The translations under genes were made by a program, and so were the position numbers. A stretch of DNA of 13,516 nt from an uncultured Holosporaceae bacterium (GTDB lineage Bacteria > Pseudomonadota > Alphaproteobacteria > CAISOG01), in contig CAISOG010000022.1 in the NCBI GenBank assembly GCA_903887035.1, forward strand, positions 1 to 13,516, written 5' to 3'. The notes under the pieces were generated by a model that saw only the letters and a list, made by a program, of their open reading frames with translations, made no database searches and was not told where the DNA came from. Shown in pieces: positions 1 through 6,180 of this stretch; the first letter of the stretch is position 1; each line of letters starts with the position of its first letter.

Positions 1-244
1 CTTTTTTTTAACCGTTCGGAACATTTGGATCGCCCCCATCCCCGACAAACCATCGCAAACATCAGGGCGATTTGACACACACTCTTGTGTTTTGCCTATG
101 TTCTTTGCATGATGCCGCGTTACCACAATATGCGTGGCCGCCCAATTCCTGGGAACGCTGGCTGCGCGCCGCTAACGGAGCCTTGCCAGCCGATGCTGTC
201 ATCCGATATCAACAAGCCATACCACCAACCCATGCTATCCTTCT
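1..244. other. Upstream region of the nitronate monooxygenase gene, no supported gene
   Basis: I find no convincing gene here. A perfect TTGACA lies at 72-77 on the plus strand, with TATGTT at 97-102 as the best -10 candidate. The 19-bp spacer is longer than usual, so this is only a weak promoter candidate for the gene starting at 245. A 65-codon TTG-start frame (72-269) overlaps that gene and has no recognisable protein character. The first bases (a run of T at 2-9) could be the tail of a terminator belonging to a gene outside the window, but the stem is not visible. Confidence 0.3.
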
Positions 245-1261
245 ATGCCGACTGATTCACCTGATTTAGCCAAGCTTTGGCAGCGTGGCACCCAATTTTT
301 GGGCTGTCGTTACGCCATCATGGGCGGGGCGATGACCTGGGTATCGGAACGCCACCTGGTCGCCGCTATCAGCAATGCGGGCGGCTTTGGCGTGCTGGCC
401 AGCGGGTCGATGACCCCCGACCTGCTGCGCGCGGAGATTCAGGCGACCAAGGCGCTGGCCACGCAGCCCTTTGGCGTCAACCTGATTGTCATGAGCCCGC
501 ATTTGGCGGGGCTGGCCGAGGTTTGTGTGCAGGAAAATATCGGCCATGTCGTGTTGGCGGGCGGCACCCCGCCCCAGGCGGTCATCAAACAGCTTAAGGA
601 TGGCGGCTGTCGGGTGATTGCCTTTGCCCCCGCGCTGGTACTGGCCAAACGGCTGATTAAGCACGGGGTTGACGCCCTGGTGATTGAGGGGGCGGAGGCC
701 GGCGGCCATATCGGCGCGGTTTCCACCAACGTGTTGGCGCAGGAAATTTTGCCGCAAATCAGCGAGGTTCCGGTTTTTGTCGCGGGCGGCATCGGGCGGG
801 GGGAGGCGATTTTGGCCTATTTGGAAATGGGCGCGGCGGGGGTACAGCTGGGCACCCGCTTTGTCTGCGCCAGCGAATCGATTGCTCACCCCAATTTCAA
901 ACAGGCCTTTATCCGCGCCCACGCCCGTGATGCCATGCCATCGGTGCAGGTTGATGAACGATTCCCCGTTATTCCCGTGCGCGCCATCGCCAACCAGGCC
1001 AGCCAGCGTTTTATCGCCTGGCAGCGGCAGGTGATTGACCGCTACCAGGGTGGTGAATTGGATTTAAAAGCTGCCCAGCTGGAAATTGAGCATTTTTGGG
1101 CGGGCGCCCTGCGGCGGGCGGTGATTGATGGCGATGTGGAAAATGGATCGCTGATGGCGGGTCAAAGCGTCGCCTTTGTTACCCGCGAACAGCCCGTCAC
1201 CGAAATTTTTGCCGAACTGCTCAGCCAGACCACCGCCGCCATGTCGGCACGAGGTGGCTAA
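245..1261 (+). CDS. Nitronate monooxygenase / 2-nitropropane dioxygenase family flavoprotein
   Basis: The product has 338 residues and forms an FMN-binding TIM barrel of the NMO/FabK superfamily. Members oxidise alkyl nitronates (NMO) or reduce enoyl-ACP (FabK). Visible landmarks are the N-terminal segment ending in ISNAGGFGVLASGSM (about 42-56), the family signature EGAEAGGHIG at 148-157 with the likely catalytic His155, the phosphate-binding stretch VFVAGGIGRG at 177-186, and GAAGVQLGTRFV at 196-207. The length fits the family. The ATG at 245 is chosen because the conserved barrel begins about 15 residues later, although no Shine-Dalgarno sequence precedes it. The stop TAA (1259-1261) overlaps the TAG of the convergent gene. 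The annotation 'nitronate monooxygenase' is common for such proteins, but the physiological substrate cannot be read from sequence; a FabK-like reductase is the main alternative. Confidence 0.88.
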   Translation: MPTDSPDLAKLWQRGTQFLGCRYAIMGGAMTWVSERHLVAAISNAGGFGVLASGSMTPDLLRAEIQATKALATQPFGVNLIVMSPHLAGLAEVCVQENIGHVVLAGGTPPQAVIKQLKDGGCRVIAFAPALVLAKRLIKHGVDALVIEGAEAGGHIGAVSTNVLAQEILPQISEVPVFVAGGIGRGEAILAYLEMGAAGVQLGTRFVCASESIAHPNFKQAFIRAHARDAMPSVQVDERFPVIPVRAIANQASQRFIAWQRQVIDRYQGGELDLKAAQLEIEHFWAGALRRAVIDGDVENGSLMAGQSVAFVTREQPVTEIFAELLSQTTAAMSARGG

Positions 1262-2142
1262 GGAGTAGCCTCAAACGGGCGGGCGACACGATAGAAATCG
1301 CCAGGCCGCTTTTCGTATTTGCGCAGGATAGCATCAAATGCCCCCTCATAACGCGCCTCGTTTACCGCCACATCCAACATTTCCATCAGCTGCTGTTCAC
1401 CCTTGGCCACCGCAAAGGTAATGGGCAACAGCCGAATAGGTTTGTTGGGATACAATTCACGAATCTTGTTTGGATTTTTGCTTGAAAAGTCTGCAGCTAC
1501 CGCGACTTCAAAAAATATTACATCAGCTTTTTTGGTTACAAGGCTTTCAATAATTTGAGAAATATCACTTGTTTGCGGAAGACTAACACGAGAAGCCTTG
1601 GCAAATTGGCTCGCATAGATTTGCGACCCCATTTCACCATCCATCGTTACAATTTTTACCGCGGGATCATTCAGCTGTTCTAAGGATTTTCCATCAAATC
1701 GGTGATCATCAGCACGCACATAAACGGCATAAGCACTAAAAGAATGGGGCTGCCCAGAAAGAGTCTGTTTCGCGCGCAAAGGATTTGGCCACATCCCAGC
1801 ACAATAGGCATCAATTTTTCCATCAATTAAGTCCTGAGGAAATGTTGCGAAAGTGGTTTCTATCCAATCAATTTCAACCCCCAATTTCTGGGCAACAACA
1901 TCGGCGGATTCCTTAAAAATACCACCCATCTCACCCGTGTTAGGGTTTTTGGTAAACCAGTTTGCAATAGGGACGAAACCACACCGTAGAGTGTTGGTGC
2001 GTATCACCCGCTCATAGGCCTTGCCATAGGGGGCGACCGATGCCGCGCCGCCAGAATTGCCCAATGGCTGTATCCATTGAGCCGTGGCCAAGGTTACAAC
2101 GGCGCTGACCGCCGCGACCACAACAACCTGGGAAAGCTTCAT
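1258..2142 (-). CDS. Periplasmic solute-binding protein, family 3 (SBP_bac_3), orphan
   Basis: The product has 294 residues. The N-terminus MKLSQVVVVAAVSAVVTLATA is a short basic start, a hydrophobic core and an AxA site (A19-T20-A21), so export with signal peptidase cleavage after residue 21 is likely. The mature part follows the family-3 amino-acid-binding pattern: a strand with RTNTLRCGF (48-56), GIFKESADVVAQKLGVEIDWIE (74-95), a GKIDAYCAGM segment (108-117), and a late FFEVAVAADF hinge region. The ATG at 2142 is preferred over the upstream in-frame ATG at 2187 because AAAGGA sits eight bases before it and the signal peptide then starts properly. No permease or ATPase gene is adjacent, so the transport partner or sensory role is unknown. 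The middle of the gene is visibly more AT-rich than its ends and neighbours. Ligand class (polar amino acid or similar) is inferred from family only. Confidence 0.85.
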   Translation of the reverse strand: MKLSQVVVVAAVSAVVTLATAQWIQPLGNSGGAASVAPYGKAYERVIRTNTLRCGFVPIANWFTKNPNTGEMGGIFKESADVVAQKLGVEIDWIETTFATFPQDLIDGKIDAYCAGMWPNPLRAKQTLSGQPHSFSAYAVYVRADDHRFDGKSLEQLNDPAVKIVTMDGEMGSQIYASQFAKASRVSLPQTSDISQIIESLVTKKADVIFFEVAVAADFSSKNPNKIRELYPNKPIRLLPITFAVAKGEQQLMEMLDVAVNEARYEGAFDAILRKYEKRPGDFYRVARPFEATP

Positions 2143-2310
2143 GACAAATCCTTTGATAAACGAGGAAAATATAGCGTAAGTTAGCAAATCGATTTATCCA
2201 AAACAACCCATCCGACCCGCCGCCATGACCGCACCATTGCCATCCGCCTTGCCCCTGTTCAGGCAGCAGATAGCGAATTTCGCTTTGGGGGTAATCGCTG
2301 ATACCCAACC

Positions 2311-2339
2311 TTGCCGCCGCGGGCAATCGGTATTACATT
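2311..2339 (+). promoter_or_regulatory. Putative promoter of the thioredoxin gene
   Basis: TTGCCG (2311-2316) and TACATT (2334-2339) are separated by 17 bp, each matching four of six sigma-70 consensus positions, about 40 bases before the thioredoxin start. This is a pattern match only; other weak combinations exist in this divergent intergenic region (2143-2376). Confidence 0.25.
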
Positions 2340-2376
2340 GGGGATAGATACTTTTTCCCCCTTACAGGAGATGGCC

Positions 2377-2700
2377 ATGACCCACAACACCACCGATGCC
2401 AATTTTGCCCAGGAAGTTTTGAAGTCCGACAAACCCGTGCTGGTTGATTTTTGGGCGCCCTGGTGTGGCCCATGCCGCGCCATTGCCCCCGTCATTGACC
2501 AGGTCGCTGAGGAAAAAAAGGATAGCGTGCGGGTGATGAAGGTGAATGTTGATGAAAACACCGATTCCCCCGTCAAATATGGCGTGCGCAGCATCCCAAC
2601 CCTGGTGCTGTTTAAGGATGGCCAGGCGATCGCCACCCATGTGGGCAGCATGTCAAAAACCCAACTCGATAGCTGGCTGACCGAAAAACTGGGCGGCTAG
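2377..2700 (+). CDS. trxA: Thioredoxin
   Basis: The product has 107 residues, the normal length for thioredoxin 1. It is a cytoplasmic protein disulfide reductase that receives electrons from thioredoxin reductase and serves ribonucleotide reductase, PAPS reductase, peroxiredoxins and others. The active site WCGPC is at 29-33 (Cys30, Cys33), preceded by VLVDFWAPW. The buried Asp24 and the cis-proline Pro74 in RSIPTL are present, and the C-terminal GSMSKTQLDSWL helix is intact. Two in-frame ATGs lie at 2371 and 2377. The second is chosen because CAGGAG (2365-2370) abuts the first but is six bases before the second. The gene stands alone, divergent from the solute-binding protein gene and convergent with ybgC, with 33 bases between stops. 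Confidence 0.96.
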   Translation: MTHNTTDANFAQEVLKSDKPVLVDFWAPWCGPCRAIAPVIDQVAEEKKDSVRVMKVNVDENTDSPVKYGVRSIPTLVLFKDGQAIATHVGSMSKTQLDSWLTEKLGG

Positions 2701-2733
2701 AGCCATCCGCGCTAAGGGGGCGGGGTGAAATGG

Positions 2734-3264
2734 CTATCCCCCCACCAGCCAATCGGGCAGGCGTTGCGGCTTGCCGCTGTCCATCTTGACCAGGGCAAGG
2801 GTAACCGACAGGCTGACCAGCAGGGTTTTGGCAGAAGATCCCGAGTCCCCCGTATCTCCCGCATCCCCCGCATCCCCTGAACTCCCCGAATGGCCTGCAC
2901 CCGACACCATCGCTTGTTGCCCCGCCGATAGCGCGCCCATGGGCTGATCATCGGCGCGATGAATCTGTTGGGTCATGATAAGGCGGCTGGGGCGGTGATA
3001 ATCCACCCAACTGCTGACCATCACCAGCTCATCCAGGCGGGCGGGGCGGTGATAGGTGGCGTTCAGGTGATGCACGACAAAGGCCATCCCCTGGGCACGC
3101 AGATCGGCCGATTGCTGTGGCCAACCAGTGCGCAACCATTCCGTGCGGGCGCGTTCGGCAAAATGCAGATAGCGGGCGTGATAGACCACGCCACCCGCGT
3201 CGGTATCCTCATAGTAAACCCGCAGAGCTAGCCGATGAATCGGCTGATGGCGCGCGATTGTCAC
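2734..3264 (-). CDS. ybgC: YbgC-type acyl-CoA thioesterase (hotdog fold) with low-complexity insertion
   Basis: The product has 176 residues and is a 4-hydroxybenzoyl-CoA thioesterase-like hotdog protein. YbgC hydrolyses acyl-CoAs and is usually linked with the Tol-Pal envelope system, but no tol genes are present here. The N-terminal block VYYEDTDAGGVVYH (16-29) followed by ERARTEWLR matches E. coli YbgC closely, with Asp22 as the probable catalytic acid. AFVVHHLNATYHRPARLDE (61-79) is the next conserved block. Residues about 109-147 are a Gly/Ser/Asp-rich insertion absent from typical YbgC (about 135 residues), after which the last strand and PQRLP resume. The insertion is partly built from 9-bp DNA repeats. 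The start is GTG at 3264, chosen from the N-terminal match because the Shine-Dalgarno is weak. It begins 30 bases after the pgk stop on the same strand, so co-transcription is likely. Confidence 0.9.
   Translation of the reverse strand: MTIARHQPIHRLALRVYYEDTDAGGVVYHARYLHFAERARTEWLRTGWPQQSADLRAQGMAFVVHHLNATYHRPARLDELVMVSSWVDYHRPSRLIMTQQIHRADDQPMGALSAGQQAMVSGAGHSGSSGDAGDAGDTGDSGSSAKTLLVSLSVTLALVKMDSGKPQRLPDWLVGG
2840..2893. repeat. Six degenerate 9-bp tandem units inside ybgC
   Basis: Read on the plus strand, six 9-bp units follow one another: CCCGAGTCC, CCCGTATCT, CCCGCATCC, CCCGCATCC, CCTGAACTC, CCCGAATGG. The third and fourth are identical. The unit length is a multiple of three, so the ybgC frame stays open and the array is read as a Gly-Asp/Ser-rich peptide (about residues 127-144). 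Confidence 0.85.
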
Positions 3265-3294
3265 GGCTTAGGCTTCTTGGCTAGGGATTGGGAT

Positions 3295-4521
3295 TCAGGC
3301 CGCCTGTTGCAGGGGGCGCTTAAGGGCGGCCACCCCGGGCAGGGTTTTGCCCTCCAACCATTCCAAAAAGGCGCCACCCGCCAGCGAAACATAGCTGATT
3401 TGGTCGGTAACCCCCGCCTTGGCCAGGGCGGCCACGGTATCGCCGCCACCCGCCACCGACAGCAACTGCCCCTGACCTGTCAATTCGGCCACCCGTTGCG
3501 CCAGGGCGATGGTGCCCGCATCAAAGGGGGTCAGCTCAAACGCGCCGACGGGGCCGTTCCAGACCATCGTCTTGCTGGCGGCAATAACCTGGCTCCAGGC
3601 CTGCACGGTGGCGGGGCCGATATCCAAAATCATTTCATCCGCTTGCACATCGCCCAGTGCCGCCACCCGACTGTCGGCGCCCGCCTTAAACTCCCGCGCC
3701 ACCACCACATCGGTGGGCAGGTGGATTTTGCGCCCGCTTGCCGCCGCCTGATCCAAAATGCGGGTGACGGTGCCAATCAATTCCTTTTCACACAGCGATT
3801 TGCCAACGGGATAGTCCAGTGCGTGCAAAAAAGTGTTGGCCATGCCGCCGCCAATCAACAGATGGTCAACGCGATCCAACAGGTTGGACAACAGCTCTAA
3901 CTTGGTCGAAACCTTGGAACCGCCAACCAGGGCGGCTACCGGACGGGTCGGCTGCTCCAACGCCTTGGCCAGCGCCGCCAACTCCGCCTCCATCAGCAGG
4001 CCGGCATAGGCGGGCAGCAGGTGGGCAACCCCCTCCGTCGAGGCATGGGCACGATGCGCCGCCGAAAAGGCATCGTTGACGTAAATATCGCCCAATTTGG
4101 CCAAGGCCTGGGCAAAGGCGGCCTCATTCGCCTCCTCCCCCGCTTCGAACCGCACATTTTCCAACAACAGAATTTGACCGTCACCCAGGGCGGCCACCGC
4201 CGCCTCAGCCTCTGCCCCGACTGTTTGATCGCAAAAAGCGACGGGATAAGCGGCCAATTGTGCCTTAAGCACGTCATAGACGGGGCGCAACGATTGGGTG
4301 GCATCGCGTTGGCCATTGGGGCGGCCAAAATGCGCCAACAGGATAACGCGCGCGCCCATATCCGCCAGGGTTTTGATGGTGGCCAGCGATTTTTCGATAC
4401 GGCTGGCATCGGTTACCACCACCTGCCCATCCTGATTGGCGACGGGCACGTTATAGTCCACCCGCACCAGCACCCGTTTCCCCTTAGCGTTGCAGTCTTT
4501 GAGTCCCAGAAAATCGCTCAT
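3295..4521 (-). CDS. pgk: Phosphoglycerate kinase
   Basis: The product has 408 residues and is complete. It transfers phosphate between 1,3-bisphosphoglycerate and ADP in glycolysis/gluconeogenesis, in the cytosol. The N-domain substrate motifs are VRVDYNVP (19-26; the family usually has Phe where Tyr23 is) and the HFGRPNG loop (64-70). The C-domain nucleotide-binding block GGGDTVAAL starts at about 358 and is followed by the terminal GGAFLEWLEG. GGSKVSTKLELL marks the middle of the protein. The ATG at 4521 is supported by AAGGAG eight bases upstream. In many alphaproteobacteria pgk lies beside gap and fba; here neither is adjacent, and the downstream partner is ybgC. tRNA-Ser lies 69 bases upstream on the same strand. 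Confidence 0.97.
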   Translation of the reverse strand: MSDFLGLKDCNAKGKRVLVRVDYNVPVANQDGQVVVTDASRIEKSLATIKTLADMGARVILLAHFGRPNGQRDATQSLRPVYDVLKAQLAAYPVAFCDQTVGAEAEAAVAALGDGQILLLENVRFEAGEEANEAAFAQALAKLGDIYVNDAFSAAHRAHASTEGVAHLLPAYAGLLMEAELAALAKALEQPTRPVAALVGGSKVSTKLELLSNLLDRVDHLLIGGGMANTFLHALDYPVGKSLCEKELIGTVTRILDQAAASGRKIHLPTDVVVAREFKAGADSRVAALGDVQADEMILDIGPATVQAWSQVIAASKTMVWNGPVGAFELTPFDAGTIALAQRVAELTGQGQLLSVAGGGDTVAALAKAGVTDQISYVSLAGGAFLEWLEGKTLPGVAALKRPLQQAA

Positions 4522-4590
4522 AACCCATACTCCTTAAAAAAAATGTTATTTCTTGTGGTTAACGCTGATGGCATGACCAGGTTGCGGGAA

Positions 4591-4680
4591 TGGAGGAAGC
4601 GGTGAGATTCGAACTCACGGAGGAGTTGCCCCCTCGGCAGTTTTCAAGACTGCAGCCTTAAACCACTCGGCCACGCTTCC
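4591..4680 (-). tRNA. tRNA-Ser(UGA)
   Basis: A 90-nt tRNA reads on the minus strand from 4680 to 4591 with an encoded CCA (4591-4593). The acceptor stem GGAAGCG pairs fully with CGCTTCC (4595-4601). The anticodon arm has stem GCAGT/ACTGC and loop CTTGAAA, giving anticodon TGA (complement at 4644-4646). The T arm is GTGAG-TTCGAAT-CTCAC. The long variable arm with a CAA loop is typical of class II tRNA-Ser. The base before CCA (position 73) is T, whereas bacterial tRNA-Ser usually has G. The tRNA reads UCA and, by wobble, other UCN codons. A partial copy of its 5' half lies 147 bases upstream. Confidence 0.97.
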
Positions 4681-4740
4681 TTAATATCATTCGCCTTTCG
4701 ACATCAACCATCACTTACACCAACATCCCCCCAGCAACCA

Positions 4741-4864
4741 CGGCAGTTTTGACTGCTTCGCCTACTGGCTACGCGCCCTTCGGGTCTCTCGCTTCGCTCG
4801 ATTTCCAAAAATCCTCCTGGACTTTTGTCAAGACTGCAGCCTTAAACCACTCGGCCACGCTTCC
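4741..4864 (-). pseudogene. Interrupted partial copy of tRNA-Ser (5' half and anticodon arm)
   Basis: Positions 4828-4864 (37 bases) are identical to 4644-4680, the 5' part of the intact tRNA-Ser from its first base to the anticodon. Positions 4741-4756 match the other side of the anticodon arm (CGGCAGTTTT then GACTGC, compared with 4635-4653) except for loss of CAA. The two pieces are separated by about 71 bases and share GACTGC (4751-4756 and 4832-4837). The copy therefore looks like a tRNA fragment split in its anticodon loop by an inserted segment flanked by a 6-bp direct repeat. The inserted segment contains a CCC-TTC-GGG mini-hairpin (about 4780-4790). The variable arm, T arm and 3' acceptor strand are missing, so it cannot make a functional tRNA. 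Confidence 0.8.
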
Positions 4865-4983
4865 GTTAACGGCATCCAACGGCAAAAACCATACCCATTA
4901 TGCTGTCACTTTAGCAACAATTTGTGCCCAGCGCAAAGGATAGCTTTGCTGGCCAGCTTAGTGTTCAAATCCAGCCGCTTTTC

Positions 4984-5009
4984 ATGGGGCAAGGGAATGG
5001 GGCAAGGGA
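4984..5009. repeat. 13-bp perfect tandem duplication
   Basis: The unit ATGGGGCAAGGGA occurs twice in a row (4984-4996 and 4997-5009), just downstream of the Fic gene stop. The second copy can also pair with the sequence over the stop codon (AGGGA 5005-5009 with TCCCT 5018-5022). Confidence 0.9.
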
Positions 5010-5020
5010 ATTAAGTATCC

Positions 5021-5611
5021 CTATGATCGCGCAAATGCCAGCAACGGTTGGTAATCGCCAACATCTGCATCGCGCAGAGCGGCAATATAACGGGTGCGCA
5101 GGTCATCTGGCTTGGTGAGGTTGGAATTGCCGCCCCAGCTGAGTTTCTCACCATTAAACTTGGCCACAATGACATCGGCGCACATGCGTGCGTGCCGGCC
5201 GTTACCATTGGGGAACAGGTGAATTTTTACCAGGCGATGGTGGAAAATCACGGCCAAATCGCTGATGGGATAGGTTTGATGCTCTAACCAATATTGGGCA
5301 TCACCAAGCAGCTGGTGCAGTTCGGTGATGATGCACAGGCGATCCACGCCGATATTCTTATTGGTCTTGCGAAAAGTACCTGCCCATTTCCACACATGGC
5401 CAAACATGCGTTTGTGGAGGTTGAGTAGGAATTTTTCTGTCCACACATCCAGTTTGCTGAGCGTGGTTTTCTGCATCACCCACTGGCGGGCTTCCAGGAT
5501 ATTTTCTTGCTCGAACGCATTGAGATCTTCACGGGTGATAAGGTTAGGAATCAGGCCGCGCTTTTCCTCCTCATCCAAGGGCGTCTGGCCTGCGATATAG
5601 TGGTATTGCAC
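5021..5611 (-). CDS. Fic-domain protein, 'mobile mystery protein B' type
   Basis: The product has 196 residues. The Fic fold core motif is HLFPNGNGRHAR at 131-142, with catalytic His131 and the GNGR anion-binding loop. Fic proteins transfer AMP or related groups from nucleotides to hydroxyl side chains of target proteins. The general motif has Asp/Glu at the fifth position to hold the metal; here it is Asn135. To my memory the mobile mystery B family shares a PNGNGRH form, but I could not check. The N-terminal TPLDEEEKRGLIPNLITRE segment and the FGHVWKWAGTFRKTNKNIG block (about 70-88) also fit that family. The start is GTG at 5611, three bases after the stop of the upstream HTH gene, so the two are surely one operon with probable translational coupling. 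I see no [S/T]xxxE[G/N] inhibitory helix in this protein. A toxin role is inference. Confidence 0.9.
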   Translation of the reverse strand: MQYHYIAGQTPLDEEEKRGLIPNLITREDLNAFEQENILEARQWVMQKTTLSKLDVWTEKFLLNLHKRMFGHVWKWAGTFRKTNKNIGVDRLCIITELHQLLGDAQYWLEHQTYPISDLAVIFHHRLVKIHLFPNGNGRHARMCADVIVAKFNGEKLSWGGNSNLTKPDDLRTRYIAALRDADVGDYQPLLAFARS

Positions 5612-5614
5612 GGC

Positions 5615-6064
5615 TTAATCCCACAGCTTGGTGTTGGGGTTTTTGGCCAGCTCTTCCGCAATCTCCTGAATCTTTTGGTGTAGATTGCCAACGCCTTGCG
5701 CCTCAAGCTGCATGGTGTGATCCACTGCTGCCACGATGTCTTTGGCCTTAATCAGCGCCTGTCTGTCAATTATGGCCTGCAAACTATCCCCCTCTGGCAC
5801 CAGCGCGTAGACCAGGCGGCAGTTCAGGGCTTCGGCCGCCTTGCGCAACGATTTAAGCGTGATGGCATCCTCCACCTCATTGGCTTCTAAACGCGCGGCG
5901 GATTGTTGGGTTATCCCCATGCGATCCGCCATTTGGCGCACGCTCATACCCAGGGATTTACGGATAGCCTTTAACCAACCGCCTGTTAGGCGATCACAAC
6001 CGCGCACGTTGGCCAAGTACCGATCGAGCGTTTGCCGTTGCAGCTGGGTGAATTTGCTAGCCAT
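5615..6064 (-). CDS. XRE-type HTH regulator, 'mobile mystery protein A' type
   Basis: The product has 149 residues. The helix-turn-helix core is SVRQMADRMGITQQSAARLE (41-60) within a domain covering about 29-84. It is followed by the segment ALNCRLVYALVP (79-90) and a conserved VAAVDHTMQLEAQ (111-123), the pattern I recognise from proteins named mobile mystery protein A, which occur beside a Fic partner. The ATG at 6064 is chosen over the in-frame ATG at 6130 because it begins where family members begin (MASKFTQLQRQ), and because the longer form would be translated through the operator palindromes. It probably represses its own operon through the three ACAG-N8-CTGT sites upstream, and may neutralise or guide the Fic protein. 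Both statements are inference from layout. Confidence 0.88.
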   Translation of the reverse strand: MASKFTQLQRQTLDRYLANVRGCDRLTGGWLKAIRKSLGMSVRQMADRMGITQQSAARLEANEVEDAITLKSLRKAAEALNCRLVYALVPEGDSLQAIIDRQALIKAKDIVAAVDHTMQLEAQGVGNLHQKIQEIAEELAKNPNTKLWD

Positions 6065-6067
6065 ATT

Positions 6068-6083
6068 ACAGCCTATAATCTGT
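6068..6083. promoter_or_regulatory. Operator-like palindrome 1 (ACAG-N8-CTGT)
   Basis: ACAG at 6068-6071 and CTGT at 6080-6083 flank eight bases, just upstream of the regulator's ATG (6064). On the minus strand it covers the leader, so a bound repressor would sit between the transcription start and the start codon. Confidence 0.7.
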
Positions 6084-6100
6084 TTATTAGCACCATAATA

Positions 6101-6116
6101 ACAGAATAAAAGCTGT
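6101..6116. promoter_or_regulatory. Operator-like palindrome 2 (ACAG-N8-CTGT)
   Basis: ACAG at 6101-6104 and CTGT at 6113-6116 flank eight A-rich bases. It starts exactly 33 bp from the first site and overlaps the proposed -10 element. Confidence 0.7.
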
Positions 6117-6130
6117 AAGTAAATTGCCAA
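6103..6130 (-). promoter_or_regulatory. Putative promoter of the regulator-Fic operon
   Basis: On the minus strand TTGGCA (6130-6125) and TATTCT (6108-6103) are separated by 16 bp, each matching four of six sigma-70 positions. The -10 lies within palindrome 2, and palindrome 3 lies just upstream of the -35, which suits repression. Confidence 0.45.
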
Positions 6131-6133
6131 ATT

Positions 6134-6149
6134 ACAGCGTAAAAGCTGT
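6134..6149. promoter_or_regulatory. Operator-like palindrome 3 (ACAG-N8-CTGT)
   Basis: ACAG at 6134-6137 and CTGT at 6146-6149 flank eight bases. Again it is exactly 33 bp from the previous site. It shares AAAAG in the spacer with palindrome 2, and ATT before ACAG with palindrome 1. Confidence 0.7.
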
Positions 6150-6180
6150 TTTTTCCGCGGTGTGATAACGGGAATGACGA

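Larger units (their letters stand above)
4681..5020. other. Gene-free stretch between tRNA-Ser and the Fic gene
   Basis: About 340 bases without a supportable protein gene. It holds the interrupted tRNA-Ser fragment (4741-4864), a 13-bp tandem duplication (4984-5009) and a bulged hairpin. In that hairpin GCAAAG at 4933-4938 pairs with CTTTGC at 4944-4949, extended by CCA/TGG across a two-base bulge. The hairpin could end transcripts coming from the Fic gene on the minus strand, but no T-run follows it. A 64-codon plus-strand frame (4749-4943) runs through the tRNA fragment and is best explained as spurious. Confidence 0.6.

Noticed and set aside
72..269. 65-codon plus-strand frame at the left end
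   Set aside because: TTG start, no ribosome binding site, no protein-like pattern, and it overlaps the start of the flavoprotein gene.
2701..2735. Inverted repeat AGCCAT/ATGGCT between the thioredoxin and ybgC stops as a bidirectional terminator
   Set aside because: Six-base arms with a long loop and no T-run on either strand; too weak to call.
4749..4943. 64-codon plus-strand frame
   Set aside because: It is read through the tRNA-Ser fragment on the opposite strand; its peptide is only the translation of antisense tRNA sequence.
6068..6149. Regular 33-bp repeats as a miniature CRISPR array
   Set aside because: The conserved parts are only two 4-bp half-sites per unit, the repeat bodies differ, and there are no cas genes; operators fit better.
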